Source: Caldilineaceae bacterium SB0664_bin_27
Lineage (GTDB): Bacteria > Chloroflexota > Anaerolineae > Caldilineales > Caldilineaceae
Length of the DNA stretch: 39,890 nucleotides
Assembly: GCA_009838625.1 (NCBI GenBank)
Contig: VXRG01000090.1
Location: forward strand, 33,044 to 72,933
Direction: 5' to 3'
Shown here: positions 30,981-39,887 of the stretch, in pieces
Layout: every line of letters starts with the position of its first letter
How positions within the stretch are numbered: the first letter of the stretch is position 1
Position numbers and translations under genes: made by a program
Notes under the pieces: generated by a model
Told to the model about the DNA's origin: nothing
Databases searched by the model: none
The model's input: only the letters and a program-made list of their open reading frames with translations

Positions 30981-32396
30981 TTGAACTCTGAAACAGAAAA
31001 CGCCCCCCGAACTTCGGCCGACAGCGGAAGAAAGTCCAAAGAAGATCAGGCGGCCACTGGACCGAAAGCCTCGGCGCGGGAAGAGTCTTCCTCTCTGCAA
31101 ATGCTGGAGGAGTCGGCGGCACAACTCGCTGCGCTACGTCAGCGCGCCGAATATCTCCTCGAGCAGATGTCAACGGGAAGCGGCGCCTCCTCCTCCAGCG
31201 AATCCCAGGACAGTGTAAGTCAGGATCCCGCAAGTCCGTCGGGAGACCAGACGCGACCTTACTCAGCCTTCGACCGGAATGACGGGTCCGATCCAGGCAG
31301 TCTGAACTCGTCAGAACCTGAACAGAACAGTCCTGCCGTCCCCAATACATCAGCTACAGATCTGGGCCAAGTCGAACACGGGGGTCGGGAAGAGGGGTCA
31401 ACGCCTCGCACCCAATCTTCTCCTTTGCAGGATGTGCTGCCAGACTCCGACTCGGCCCACCAAATCGAGAGCCTCAATCAGTCACCCACCGTTTTCGACC
31501 AACCCATTGAGAACGATCAACCCCATAGCCAGCCGGGCCTGGGCCCGCCGTCCCAGCCTGAGCCTCAACAGCAGCAGTTTCCCATTCAGAATTTCCAGCC
31601 GCAGTCTGAATCTCTTCTGGATAGTCCCGTCAGCGTAGCCCCGCCGCCGGAGCGACTCATGTTCGAGGTCGCGCCCGAATCACTAACTGAAGATGCACAG
31701 CTGGTCGAAGAAGAAATCCTCAACCTCTATGAGGCAATCGACCGTTTCAGGGAAACTCGACGTGAAAACACGGGGCATGCCTTGTCGCTGTTGCGGGAGG
31801 CCAGAGAGATCATATCAAGCCAGCCCAATCGGATCGAGAGGGCCCAGTACAATATTCAACAGGCGAGACAGATAATCGAACGCGCCAGGATCAGCCGCAG
31901 ACGCTCACGCGGGATTGCGCTTCGCACTTTCACGTTGCTGATCGTTTGGCTGGCCGGACTAGGGGGACTTGGCGCCGCCCTCTATCTCTACCCGCTCGAC
32001 GTAAACAAAGTCATCGGTACAGTCTCCTCGAGTACGGGATGGAACACCTCTCACTACTATCCCCTGCTGTGGACAGTTGCCGCCGGAGGGATCGGCGGCT
32101 GGCTGGGCACGATTTCCTTCCTTTTCGAGCGTATGCGAGTGCACGAAGAGTTTGACCGCCTGTACATTCTCCGATCATTTGTTCAGCCGCTCATGGGCGT
32201 AGTTCTAGGGCTGACAACATACGGGATTTTGGCGGCCCTCTTCAACAGCGTGAACGCCTCGATAATTGGCCATCCGGTGACCAGCTTTCTGCCTGCGGCC
32301 GCAGCCCTTCCCATCGGCATATGGCAAGTTTACGTTTACGCCGCTATTTTCCGCGTCACCAGTCTGCTCAGTTTTCAGCGCCGCCGTCGGTGGTAG
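30981..32396 (+). CDS. Four-span membrane protein with long disordered N-terminus, unknown
   Basis: About 471 residues. Residues 1-230 are low-complexity and rich in Ser, Gln, Pro and Glu. They are followed by a charged helical stretch (about 240-305, many Arg/Glu/Gln). Four hydrophobic segments then follow at about 313-334, 359-381, 401-422 and 434-457. The start is a TTG at 30981 because an in-frame stop lies just upstream and the next ATG (31101) has no site; the ribosome binding site is weak, so this start is uncertain. I do not recognise a family. It lies 181 bp before priA on the same strand. Confidence 0.75.
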   Translation: MNSETENAPRTSADSGRKSKEDQAATGPKASAREESSSLQMLEESAAQLAALRQRAEYLLEQMSTGSGASSSSESQDSVSQDPASPSGDQTRPYSAFDRNDGSDPGSLNSSEPEQNSPAVPNTSATDLGQVEHGGREEGSTPRTQSSPLQDVLPDSDSAHQIESLNQSPTVFDQPIENDQPHSQPGLGPPSQPEPQQQQFPIQNFQPQSESLLDSPVSVAPPPERLMFEVAPESLTEDAQLVEEEILNLYEAIDRFRETRRENTGHALSLLREAREIISSQPNRIERAQYNIQQARQIIERARISRRRSRGIALRTFTLLIVWLAGLGGLGAALYLYPLDVNKVIGTVSSSTGWNTSHYYPLLWTVAAGGIGGWLGTISFLFERMRVHEEFDRLYILRSFVQPLMGVVLGLTTYGILAALFNSVNASIIGHPVTSFLPAAAALPIGIWQVYVYAAIFRVTSLLSFQRRRRW

Positions 32397-32577
32397 TCCC
32401 TGACGGCGGGACGACCATAACCTCGAAGAAAATCGCCCCGCAGTGGTTCAGAACCCTTTCCACTCCAGCAGCCAACCCGGCCGAGGTGTCTTGCCCTTGG
32501 CGGCCATACGGCATCTGCGATACAATCCTGAATAGGAGTTGCGAACATTTGAGCCACAAGTACGGGAGGACTATCCA

Positions 32578-35292
32578 GTGCCAGATGGAAAGTCACTGGT
32601 TGAAGTAGTCATATTTGTCCCTATTCGCCGCTCTTTCAGGCAAGAGGAACAGCCGCCGCCCGAAAATGATCTCGGAACGCCCGAAGAACGCGGTGAACCG
32701 AGTTTCTCACCTGGTCGATTGTTACCGGAATCTGTTCACCAGCGTACCGGCGGCGCAGCTCGATTTCAGACATTTCACTATCACCTGCCTCCCAACCTCA
32801 TAGGTGAGGTCGAGGCCGGCCACCTGGTGTGGGTCCCTTTTGGCAGGCAGCAACTGCAAGGGATCGTTGTTGGGCCCGCACAGTCCTCCCCGGTAGAGAC
32901 AAAGGCCATCGATCGACTGGCCCGGCCGAGGCCCGTGTTGACCCAGGCCCAACTAGACGTTGCCTTCTGGATCGCCGACTATTACGTAGCGCCGATCTCC
33001 GAAGCCGTCAAGCTCTTCCTGACGCCAGGCCTCCTCAGCAAAAGCGGGGAGCCTCCCAAAGTTCGTGTCAAGCGGGAGGAACAGATTGAGCTTCTCATTG
33101 AGCCCGCGACCATCCGTAAACGACTTCTTGAACTCGAACACAAGAGCAAGCAGGCGAAGGTCCTCGCCGAATTCCTGCCAGATCCCACCAGCGTCAAGCC
33201 AATCAAGGAACTGAGAACCGCCTGCAATCTGTCGTCGATGGGGCCCATTTCAGCCTTGCAGGATAAAGGGCTGATCCGTCTGTTGAACGGGGACGCAGAG
33301 TTGATCCAGCCCCTCAAAGCGGTCGAAGAAGCCATTCTGGAGTTGAAGGGCGCTTCAAAATACGGGGCTATTCTACATGCCCTTGCCCAAACCGACGCAC
33401 CTATCTGGAAGTCCGACCTCTATGCAGAAGTAGACACCAATCTGGCTACCCTCCGAAGACTGCAGGAGGCCGGATTGATCCGGCTTGAACAGAAAGTGCG
33501 CTACCGAGATCCGCTTGGCGGCCGCACTTACCCGAGGACCCACCCGCCTGAATTGACAGGCCAACAGCAGAACGTTTGGGACATGATCAGTGAGAGCTGC
33601 TTTCCCAGGGCTGCAAATGAAGCGAACGCCGGCGCCCCAGACAGGGGTCGTCCCGCGGACGCCGCAGTTCGAAGCGAAAGATTTCTGCTCCACGGTGCGA
33701 CCGGAAGCGGCAAGACCGAAATTTACCTGAGAGCCCTGGCTGAGACACTGGCCCGTAATCGCCAGGCCATTGTCCTCGTTCCGGAAATCGCCCTGACTCC
33801 CCAGACCGTCTCCCGCTTCGCCGGCCGCTTCCCCGACCGGATCTCCGTAATTCACTCCGGACTAAGCGCCAACCAGCGCTACGACGTCTGGCGCAGGGCA
33901 CGCGAGGGCATGATCGATGTCATCGTAGGCGCCCGCAGCGCGCTTTTCTCTCCTCTCCCCCGGCTGGGCCTGATCATCGTAGACGAAGAGCACGAATCGA
34001 CATACAAGCAGGATACCGACGAATGGGGCAGCTTTACCGTCTTTTACGACGCCCGCACCGTCGCAACCCGTCTGGCAGCCGACACCGGCAGCGCCTTGAT
34101 CCTGGGAACTGCCACCCCATCCCTGGACAGTTATCATGCCGCCCAACAAGGCAGTTTGAGGCTCCTTGAAATGCCCGACAGGGTGACAGGGCACGGTGAA
34201 CTGGAGGGATCCAGCCTGGGGGAAAGGCTTGATCCGCCTTCACCACCCGCCTACGCAGGTCTGCCTCCCGTCGAAGTCGTGGACATGCGCCAGGAACTCC
34301 GTGCCGGTAACCGCAGCATCTTCAGCCGCAGCCTTCAATCCGAACTCCACGCCGTTCTCGACGCCGGCGAACAGGCCATACTCTTCCTCAACCGCCGCGG
34401 CACTCACTCTTTTGTAATGTGCCGGGATTGCGGCTTCGTCTCCGAATGTCCCCGCTGCGAGACGCCCCTCACTTTCCATGAACGCGCGTCGCAACTCATC
34501 TGCCACCGCTGCAACGCCCGCGAGCCGATCCCCGACAATTGCCCGAGTTGCAGCAGTCACCGCATCCGCTACTTCGGCACCGGCACGCAGCGCATCGAAG
34601 AGCTCGTCAGCCAAATCTCTCCGCGCGCCCGCCTACTGCGTTGGGACCGCGACACAACCGGTCGCAAAGGGAGCCACGAACAGATTCTCGAGCATTTCGC
34701 CAGTCACGAGGCCGACGTCCTCATAGGCACTCAGATGATTGCCAAAGGGCTGGACCTGCCGCTCGTCACTCTTGTCGGCGTCATCGCTGCCGACGTTGGG
34801 CTCTACCTGCCAGACTTTCGCGGACCGGAACGCACCTTCCAACTTCTGACACAGGTGGCAGGACGCGCCGGCCGCAGCCACAGAGGCGGGCGCGTAATTT
34901 TCCAGAGTTACGAGCCTCAACACTACGCCCTCCAGGCAGCCGCCAAACATGACTACCACGCCTTCTACCAAAGGGAAATGGAGTTCCGGCGCGAGCAGGG
35001 GTACCCGCCCGTCAGCAGGCTTGCACGTCTGATTTTCTGGCACAAGAGGCTGGATACGGTCGTGGAGCAGTCCGACCGGATGATGAGGAACTTGCAGATG
35101 CGTGCAGAGGAGATTGGCATCTGGGGCGAAGGAGTCGATCTGCTGGGCCCCGCACCAGCGCCATATGCCCGCTTTCGCAACTACTATCGCTGGCAGATAG
35201 TTGTACGGGCGGCCGACCCATCCGCCTTTTTGAACGGCATCGACATTCCCTTCGGTTGGCGTATCGACATCGACCCGGTGTCGATGATGTGA
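32578..35292 (+). CDS. priA: Primosomal protein N' / replication-restart helicase PriA
   Basis: A 904-residue helicase that reloads the replisome at stalled forks. Visible motifs: WVPFGRQQLQGIVVG of the 3'-end-binding domain; Walker A GATGSGKTEIYL (about 373-384); Walker B with VDEEHESTYKQ (about 467-477); an eight-Cys zinc module from CRDCGFVSECPRCETP to DNCPSCSS (about 615-660); and motif V/VI GTQMIAKGLD and QVAGRAGR. The start is a GTG at 32578 because GGGAGG (32564-32569) lies 8 nt upstream; an in-frame TTG at 32539 has AGGAG touching it. A Pro/Glu-rich insert of about 40 residues splits the first beta strands of the N-terminal domain. Confidence 0.96.
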   Translation: MPDGKSLVEVVIFVPIRRSFRQEEQPPPENDLGTPEERGEPSFSPGRLLPESVHQRTGGAARFQTFHYHLPPNLIGEVEAGHLVWVPFGRQQLQGIVVGPAQSSPVETKAIDRLARPRPVLTQAQLDVAFWIADYYVAPISEAVKLFLTPGLLSKSGEPPKVRVKREEQIELLIEPATIRKRLLELEHKSKQAKVLAEFLPDPTSVKPIKELRTACNLSSMGPISALQDKGLIRLLNGDAELIQPLKAVEEAILELKGASKYGAILHALAQTDAPIWKSDLYAEVDTNLATLRRLQEAGLIRLEQKVRYRDPLGGRTYPRTHPPELTGQQQNVWDMISESCFPRAANEANAGAPDRGRPADAAVRSERFLLHGATGSGKTEIYLRALAETLARNRQAIVLVPEIALTPQTVSRFAGRFPDRISVIHSGLSANQRYDVWRRAREGMIDVIVGARSALFSPLPRLGLIIVDEEHESTYKQDTDEWGSFTVFYDARTVATRLAADTGSALILGTATPSLDSYHAAQQGSLRLLEMPDRVTGHGELEGSSLGERLDPPSPPAYAGLPPVEVVDMRQELRAGNRSIFSRSLQSELHAVLDAGEQAILFLNRRGTHSFVMCRDCGFVSECPRCETPLTFHERASQLICHRCNAREPIPDNCPSCSSHRIRYFGTGTQRIEELVSQISPRARLLRWDRDTTGRKGSHEQILEHFASHEADVLIGTQMIAKGLDLPLVTLVGVIAADVGLYLPDFRGPERTFQLLTQVAGRAGRSHRGGRVIFQSYEPQHYALQAAAKHDYHAFYQREMEFRREQGYPPVSRLARLIFWHKRLDTVVEQSDRMMRNLQMRAEEIGIWGEGVDLLGPAPAPYARFRNYYRWQIVVRAADPSAFLNGIDIPFGWRIDIDPVSMM

Positions 35293-35331
35293 TTGGGGAT
35301 GTACATCATGGGAAAGGCAGCGACTCTAAAG

Positions 35332-36531
35332 CTAGAGACCTGCCATTAGCCTGCGATAGTTCCGACCCGGCGAGATCTTGCCCAACACACGCACGGCTCT
35401 TGCACCTGTAGTCTCGGGCACATTGCCTCCCTCACCATGAACGGTCAGCCACGCCAGCAGAGCAAAACCGAGTGCCTCTTTCGATTCCTCGTCACCGGGC
35501 GCGTCTTCCATGTCCCCGTACCGCAGCAGCGAGACATCACGCCCGCACCTGAGAGCCACTTGTGACTCGATCCGGTCCATCAGCACGGGGTTACGCGCTC
35601 CTCCACCACAGACAACAACCTCCTTGACAGGCAGCGGCGCGAAACGGCGGTAGCTCTCGCCAATGGACGCTGCCGTCAACTCGGTAACGGTGGCGGTGAA
35701 ATCGGCCATCGAAAGTCCGGCTTCTGCCGCCTCCAGACGGTACCTTTCGGCCAGCCCACTGCTGAACAGCTCCCGCCCGGTCGACTTGGGAGGAGGCTGT
35801 TGAAAATAGGGATGTTCAAGCCAGCGTTCGACCAGCTTGTCGTCGCAGCGTCCACGGGCCGCCAGCTCGCCGTCCTTATCGAACCGCAGAGCGCCTTCCG
35901 TAGCTCGGGCCGCCGCCCAATCGATCAGTACATTGCCCGGCCCTGTGTCAAAGGCCTGAATCGACGCGTCCGATCCGGCAGGCGGCAAAAACGTGACGTT
36001 GCCGATGCCGCCGATATTCTGTACGGCCCGGCACCCTCCCAGACTTACCGGGGGCTTCAGAAAGAGCCTGTCGAAGATCGGAATGAGCGGCGCGCCCTGT
36101 CCTCCGGCGGCTACACCGGCTACGCGATAATCTGCGACGGTTGTGATCCCGGTCCTCTCCGCGATGACGGCCGCCTCTCCAATCTGAAGAGTTGAGTGGA
36201 CCGCACCGTCTTCAGCTACTTCGTGCCAGACAGTCTGCCCGTGGGACCCGATCAGGTCGACCTCTTCAATGCCCAGTCCGCTTGCTTTGACTACGCGCAG
36301 AACGGCTTTCGCGAATTGTTCTCCAAGCAGGAATCCGGCCTGGCTCACAGCGTGCGTACCCCCGTGCCCGGCGATCAGAATTCCGATCAGGTCCCGCTCT
36401 CGCGGGGGCCAGGGAACCGTCTCAAACGCAAGCTGCCGCATCTGCGGAGGGCCGTCAGTTCCCTTTATCTCTGCCAGAACAGCGTCAATCCCGTCGGCAG
36501 AGGTCCCGCTCATCAGCCCGACAACTCTCAT
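35332..36531 (-). CDS. anmK: Anhydro-N-acetylmuramic acid kinase
   Basis: A 399-residue kinase of the hexokinase/ASKHA fold that cleaves and phosphorylates 1,6-anhydroMurNAc during cell-wall recycling. Motifs: VVGLMSGTSADGIDAVLAEI at the start, LIGSHGQTVWHE (about 92-103), and FDTGPGNVLIDW. I chose the ATG at 36531, as the protein then begins MRVVGLMSGTS like its relatives, with GGAAAG about 9 nt upstream. An in-frame TTG 17 codons earlier is less likely. The gene ends 39 bp from the convergent priA and follows the GNAT gene by 57 bp. Confidence 0.94.
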   Translation of the reverse strand: MRVVGLMSGTSADGIDAVLAEIKGTDGPPQMRQLAFETVPWPPRERDLIGILIAGHGGTHAVSQAGFLLGEQFAKAVLRVVKASGLGIEEVDLIGSHGQTVWHEVAEDGAVHSTLQIGEAAVIAERTGITTVADYRVAGVAAGGQGAPLIPIFDRLFLKPPVSLGGCRAVQNIGGIGNVTFLPPAGSDASIQAFDTGPGNVLIDWAAARATEGALRFDKDGELAARGRCDDKLVERWLEHPYFQQPPPKSTGRELFSSGLAERYRLEAAEAGLSMADFTATVTELTAASIGESYRRFAPLPVKEVVVCGGGARNPVLMDRIESQVALRCGRDVSLLRYGDMEDAPGDEESKEALGFALLAWLTVHGEGGNVPETTGARAVRVLGKISPGRNYRRLMAGL

Positions 36532-36588
36532 CTCAAGCGCTTTCCAATTGCTCTCAGAAATTGGGACCCGACGGTCTCGCAACTCATC

Positions 36589-37656
36589 CTATTCCCCGCT
36601 TTCCAGACTTCGGCTCAGCTGCGTCCACGTACGATAAGGCTGGAATCCGCACTTGGCATAGAAGTCCAGAATTGTCGTCCAGTCGATCACGCATCCATTT
36701 ATACCGCTGTTGTGCAGCCGCCTCAGTCCCGCATCCAGCAGATGGAGTCCCAGACCCCGCCCGCGCAGGCGCTGGCTGACCCCGATCGAACCCAGCTGTG
36801 CCCACGGCCGTGCCAGCCCGTAGGGAAAGAACCGGTCTATCGGGCTGACCGAATCCTCGAAAGTCAGGCGGCAGGAACCATGAACACCCTCGTCGGTCCA
36901 GAGCAGCATATAGTCAGAGATCCGGCCGCCCGCCTCCAGAAACCTCTCGGCTTGCCAGAGCCACCGTCCCGGAAACTCCCTGGCGAGAAAGTCCAGGAGC
37001 AGCGCCTCCTGTCCAGGCTGACCCGGCCGAGCCGCACCGGGCACGTCACTCAGAGGAGGCGGCTGATAGTCGCTGAGGGAACGCGCTACATCCCAGGACA
37101 GAGGTTCCTCGTCGCGCTCATATCCGCAGGCCAGGAAGAACGCCTCAGTCGCCGAGCCGGCAAGAGGGCCGGGAACAAAGGGACGAAGCCCGCCGCCGAC
37201 ACGGATCCGACCAACTGACTGCCGTTTTGCCGCCTCTTCAAGCCCCGCCGCGCCTTGCCCAGGCAGACGGGTCGATCCGGCGGTTGATGCGTCTTGCGAT
37301 GCCAGCCACCCTTCTGCCCACTCCAGCAACGTCCTCCCAATTCCCTGCCTCTGAAAGGGAGGCGCAACCGCAATCGCCTCGATCCAGCCCGTGACATCCG
37401 TACGCATCGAAGGCGGCGCGCTGGGACAGGCGCTGCACAACAGGTATCCCACGCGACGGCCCTGCGCGAGGGCAAAACGCCCGCCGCGCGCGACGCCCAC
37501 ATCCTCTGTACAGTTGTATCTCAGGAATCTCTCGGTGATGGGAATCTCGCTGCCTGCGGCCTCGTTCCACAACTCCACAGCCCACCGCAGGTGCCGGGGA
37601 TCCTTCACATCGAACTCGACCAGCACGGCTCCAGCTCCTGCCAACATTTCAACCAT
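36589..37656 (-). CDS. Double-domain GNAT N-acetyltransferase
   Basis: A 355-residue protein with two GNAT folds. The first has the acetyl-CoA loop VAPPFQRQGIGRTLLEWAE (about 96-114). The second has VSQRLRGRGLGLHLLDAGLR (about 298-317) and a closing FYAKCGFQPYRTW. Between them lies a Pro/Asp-rich linker. The ATG at 37656 has GCAGG just upstream and lies 8 bp after the ornithine cyclodeaminase-type gene. The substrate is unknown. Confidence 0.88.
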   Translation of the reverse strand: MVEMLAGAGAVLVEFDVKDPRHLRWAVELWNEAAGSEIPITERFLRYNCTEDVGVARGGRFALAQGRRVGYLLCSACPSAPPSMRTDVTGWIEAIAVAPPFQRQGIGRTLLEWAEGWLASQDASTAGSTRLPGQGAAGLEEAAKRQSVGRIRVGGGLRPFVPGPLAGSATEAFFLACGYERDEEPLSWDVARSLSDYQPPPLSDVPGAARPGQPGQEALLLDFLAREFPGRWLWQAERFLEAGGRISDYMLLWTDEGVHGSCRLTFEDSVSPIDRFFPYGLARPWAQLGSIGVSQRLRGRGLGLHLLDAGLRRLHNSGINGCVIDWTTILDFYAKCGFQPYRTWTQLSRSLESGE

Positions 37657-37664
37657 CGTACCTG

Positions 37665-38651
37665 CTATGCGTCCAACACAGTACCAGCCCCATTCTCCAG
37701 CGCCTTGCTGTACACTGCCCGCGCAACAGCAACGTCTTGCGCGGCCAGTCCAACTGACTTGAAGAAGGTGATCTCTTCGGCGCTTTCGCGTCCGGGCAGG
37801 TCCCCCTCGACAATCGCCCCGATCTCGCCGTGTATCCGGCCGGCGTCGTAGCTGCCATCTTCGATCGGTCGGATTAGATCACCCGCCTCTGCCAGACAGG
37901 CGCTCATCTGATCAACAACGACCTTGGAACGTCTCAGCGTAACCGCATCCACCTCGCTCGCGTAGGGCAGGTGCGAGCCGATCCCCGAAACGTGGACACC
38001 GGGACGCAGCTGTGCGCCGTCAAACAGGGGTTCGTGGGCGCTCGTTGCGGTGACAAGGATGTCGGCTGACGCTGCGGCCTTTTCGACATCGGCGGTCGCC
38101 TGCGCCGGGACATTAAACCTTTCGGTCAGCACGGCCGCCAGGGCCTCGGCGTTTGCCTGCGTTCGCGACACTACAAAGACCCTTTCGATTGCGCGCTCAC
38201 ATAGAGCCGCCTCTACCTGATACGGGGCCTGCACGCCGCTCCCGAATATGGTCAGCGTACGGGCATCCTCTCTAGCCAGATAGCGCGCGGCCACACCGCC
38301 GGACGCCCCCGTGCGCATGGCCGTCAGATAGCCGGCGTCCATCAACGCCAGCAAAGAGCCGTCTCTGCCGTCAAAGAGGACCACATTGCCCTGGATCGCG
38401 GGTAGTCCGCGTCGGGCAGGATTCGTCCCGTAGAAGGAGATCAGTTTGGCCCCCAGCGCATCCATATCACCACTCAGATAGGCCGGCATCGTCATTAGAC
38501 TGCCGTCATGCGGCGCGACCGGAATGTTGGAGCGGACAGGCAGCTCCGCGTCGCCGCGATAGATCAGGCGGTAGGCCTCAGCAACCGCCTCAATGGCCGC
38601 CGGCATGTCCAGGAGGCACTCTACGTCGTTTCGCGTTAACCAGAGTGGCAT
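37665..38651 (-). CDS. Ornithine cyclodeaminase / mu-crystallin family protein
   Basis: A 328-residue NAD(P)-dependent enzyme of the ornithine cyclodeaminase/mu-crystallin family. Visible motifs are LMDAGYLTAMRTGASGG (about 103-119, substrate and Arg region), and the Rossmann loop LTIFGSGVQAPYQVEAAL (about 132-149). Members act as ornithine cyclodeaminase, alanine dehydrogenase or ketimine reductase; the residues here do not decide which. It begins a likely operon with the GNAT and anmK genes and has a divergent promoter shared with the dehydrogenase to its right. No clear ribosome binding site precedes the ATG. Confidence 0.9.
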   Translation of the reverse strand: MPLWLTRNDVECLLDMPAAIEAVAEAYRLIYRGDAELPVRSNIPVAPHDGSLMTMPAYLSGDMDALGAKLISFYGTNPARRGLPAIQGNVVLFDGRDGSLLALMDAGYLTAMRTGASGGVAARYLAREDARTLTIFGSGVQAPYQVEAALCERAIERVFVVSRTQANAEALAAVLTERFNVPAQATADVEKAAASADILVTATSAHEPLFDGAQLRPGVHVSGIGSHLPYASEVDAVTLRRSKVVVDQMSACLAEAGDLIRPIEDGSYDAGRIHGEIGAIVEGDLPGRESAEEITFFKSVGLAAQDVAVARAVYSKALENGAGTVLDA

Positions 38652-38695
38652 AGTATTTGATTCGTGCGGCGTTCAGATGAATAAAAGGTCGAGAT

Positions 38696-38724
38696 AGGAT
38701 AGCACAGGGAAATGGCTGCAACAA
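38696..38724 (-). promoter_or_regulatory. Extended -10 promoter for ornithine cyclodeaminase-type operon
   Basis: On the minus strand, TTGTTG (38724-38719), 17 nt, TATCCT (38701-38696) preceded by TGC. Start would be near 38689, 38 nt before the ATG. Confidence 0.45.
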
Positions 38725-38753
38725 TTGCCGCAGGCGCAGTAAGATTGTACAAT
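38725..38753 (+). promoter_or_regulatory. Promoter with palindromic -10 for MDR dehydrogenase
   Basis: TTGCCG (38725-38730), 17 nt, TACAAT (38748-38753). The -10 lies inside a perfect 12-bp palindrome, GATTGTACAATC (38743-38754), a natural repressor-site candidate. Its -35 directly abuts the -35 of the opposing promoter at 38719-38724. Confidence 0.5.
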
Positions 38754-38815
38754 CAGCAAATCGAGAAACGAGCCATCCTGCGGCTGACAGGACCAGCACC
38801 TCCCGGAGAACCAAT

Positions 38816-39841
38816 ATGCCCACAGAACTCATTGCGCCCGCCCGCGAGGAAGTCGCCTTCCACGAGTACGAAAGCCCGCCCCTCGCGCCCGACGAGGTGC
38901 GCGTTCGCAGCCGCTTCGGCGCTGCAAAGCACGGCTCCGAAATGGCCATGTTCCAGGGCTACGCCGGTCATCGAGGCAATTACGACGGCGAACTGCACAT
39001 CTTCACCCAGGAAAGTCAGATGGTGAAGTACCCTGGCGGTCTGGGCAACATGTGTGTAGGTGAGGTCATAGAAGTTGGATCCGACGTGCGGGAAATAAGC
39101 ATCGGCGAGACCGTCTTCGCGCACGGCTCCTTTCGCCAGGAGCATGTTTGGCCCGCGGACCGGGCCCGCAAACTGCCCGCCGGTGTTCCCTGGCAGGCGG
39201 CAGTCTGCCTGGATCCCGCAGACTTTGCCCTCGGCGCCGTCCGCGACGGGCACATTCGCCTGGGCGATGCTGTGGCCGTCTTTGGCATGGGCGCCATAGG
39301 CCTGTTCGTCGTTCAGCTCGCCAAACTTGCCGGCGCCTATCCCGTCATCGCGGTCGATCCCATTCCCCTCCGCCGCGACGTGGCTCACGAGTGCGGCGCG
39401 GACATCGTCATGGACCCAACGACCTGCGACGCGGGTCTTGAGATCAAGCTTGCCACGGACAAACGCGGCGCAGACGTTTGCGTAGATTACAGCGGTCACT
39501 ACAGCGCGTTGCAGGCCGCTCTGCGCGGCGTCACCTATCTCGGCACAGTCGTAGCCGGGGCCTGGCCGGGCAGCTATCCCGCCGGTCTCGACCTCGGCGC
39601 GGAAGCGCACTTCAACCGCCCAACGATCGTTTTCTCCCGCGCCTGCAGTGAACCCAATCCGGAATACCCCAACTGGGACGAGAACCGTCTCTTTTCGGTG
39701 GTCTGGCGCCTCCTTTGCGACGGCAGCTTGAAATCGGAACCCGTTGTCCAGCCTGTTGTCCCTTTTGGCGACCTGCTCGAAGCCTATCCCAAGATCGCGA
39801 CGGCGCCTGAAGAGAATGTCAAGCTGGGGGTATCCTTTTAG
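38816..39841 (+). CDS. MDR-superfamily dehydrogenase, zinc-site poor
   Basis: A 341-residue medium-chain dehydrogenase/reductase. The Rossmann loop VAVFGMGAIGLFVVQLAKLAG (about 155-175) and the GLGNMCVGEVIEVGSDV strand mark the family. The position of the catalytic Cys in zinc alcohol dehydrogenases is replaced in FGAAKHGSEMAMFQG, and the four-Cys structural zinc lobe is missing. It is therefore probably a zinc-free or unusual-metal member. The ATG at 38816 has CCGGAG about 7 nt upstream. The TAG at 39841 is followed 20 bp later by a terminator hairpin. Confidence 0.85.
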   Translation: MPTELIAPAREEVAFHEYESPPLAPDEVRVRSRFGAAKHGSEMAMFQGYAGHRGNYDGELHIFTQESQMVKYPGGLGNMCVGEVIEVGSDVREISIGETVFAHGSFRQEHVWPADRARKLPAGVPWQAAVCLDPADFALGAVRDGHIRLGDAVAVFGMGAIGLFVVQLAKLAGAYPVIAVDPIPLRRDVAHECGADIVMDPTTCDAGLEIKLATDKRGADVCVDYSGHYSALQAALRGVTYLGTVVAGAWPGSYPAGLDLGAEAHFNRPTIVFSRACSEPNPEYPNWDENRLFSVVWRLLCDGSLKSEPVVQPVVPFGDLLEAYPKIATAPEENVKLGVSF

Positions 39842-39860
39842 CTCAATTGCTAAACAGTTA

Positions 39861-39887
39861 GCGGCGGGGGGCCCCCCCCGCCGCTTT
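39861..39887 (+). terminator. GC-rich terminator hairpin
   Basis: GCGGCGGGGG (39861-39870) pairs with CCCCCGCCGC (39875-39884) over a 4-nt loop, followed by TTT. It lies 20 bp after the dehydrogenase stop and is the best intrinsic terminator in the window. Confidence 0.75.

Noticed and set aside
35324..35337. CTCTA-AAGC-TAGAG hairpin between priA and anmK as terminator
   Set aside because: It is a 5-bp AT-containing stem overlapping the anmK stop; too weak.
36196..37218. 340-codon frame antisense to anmK and the GNAT gene
   Set aside because: It spans two well-identified genes and shows no family motif.
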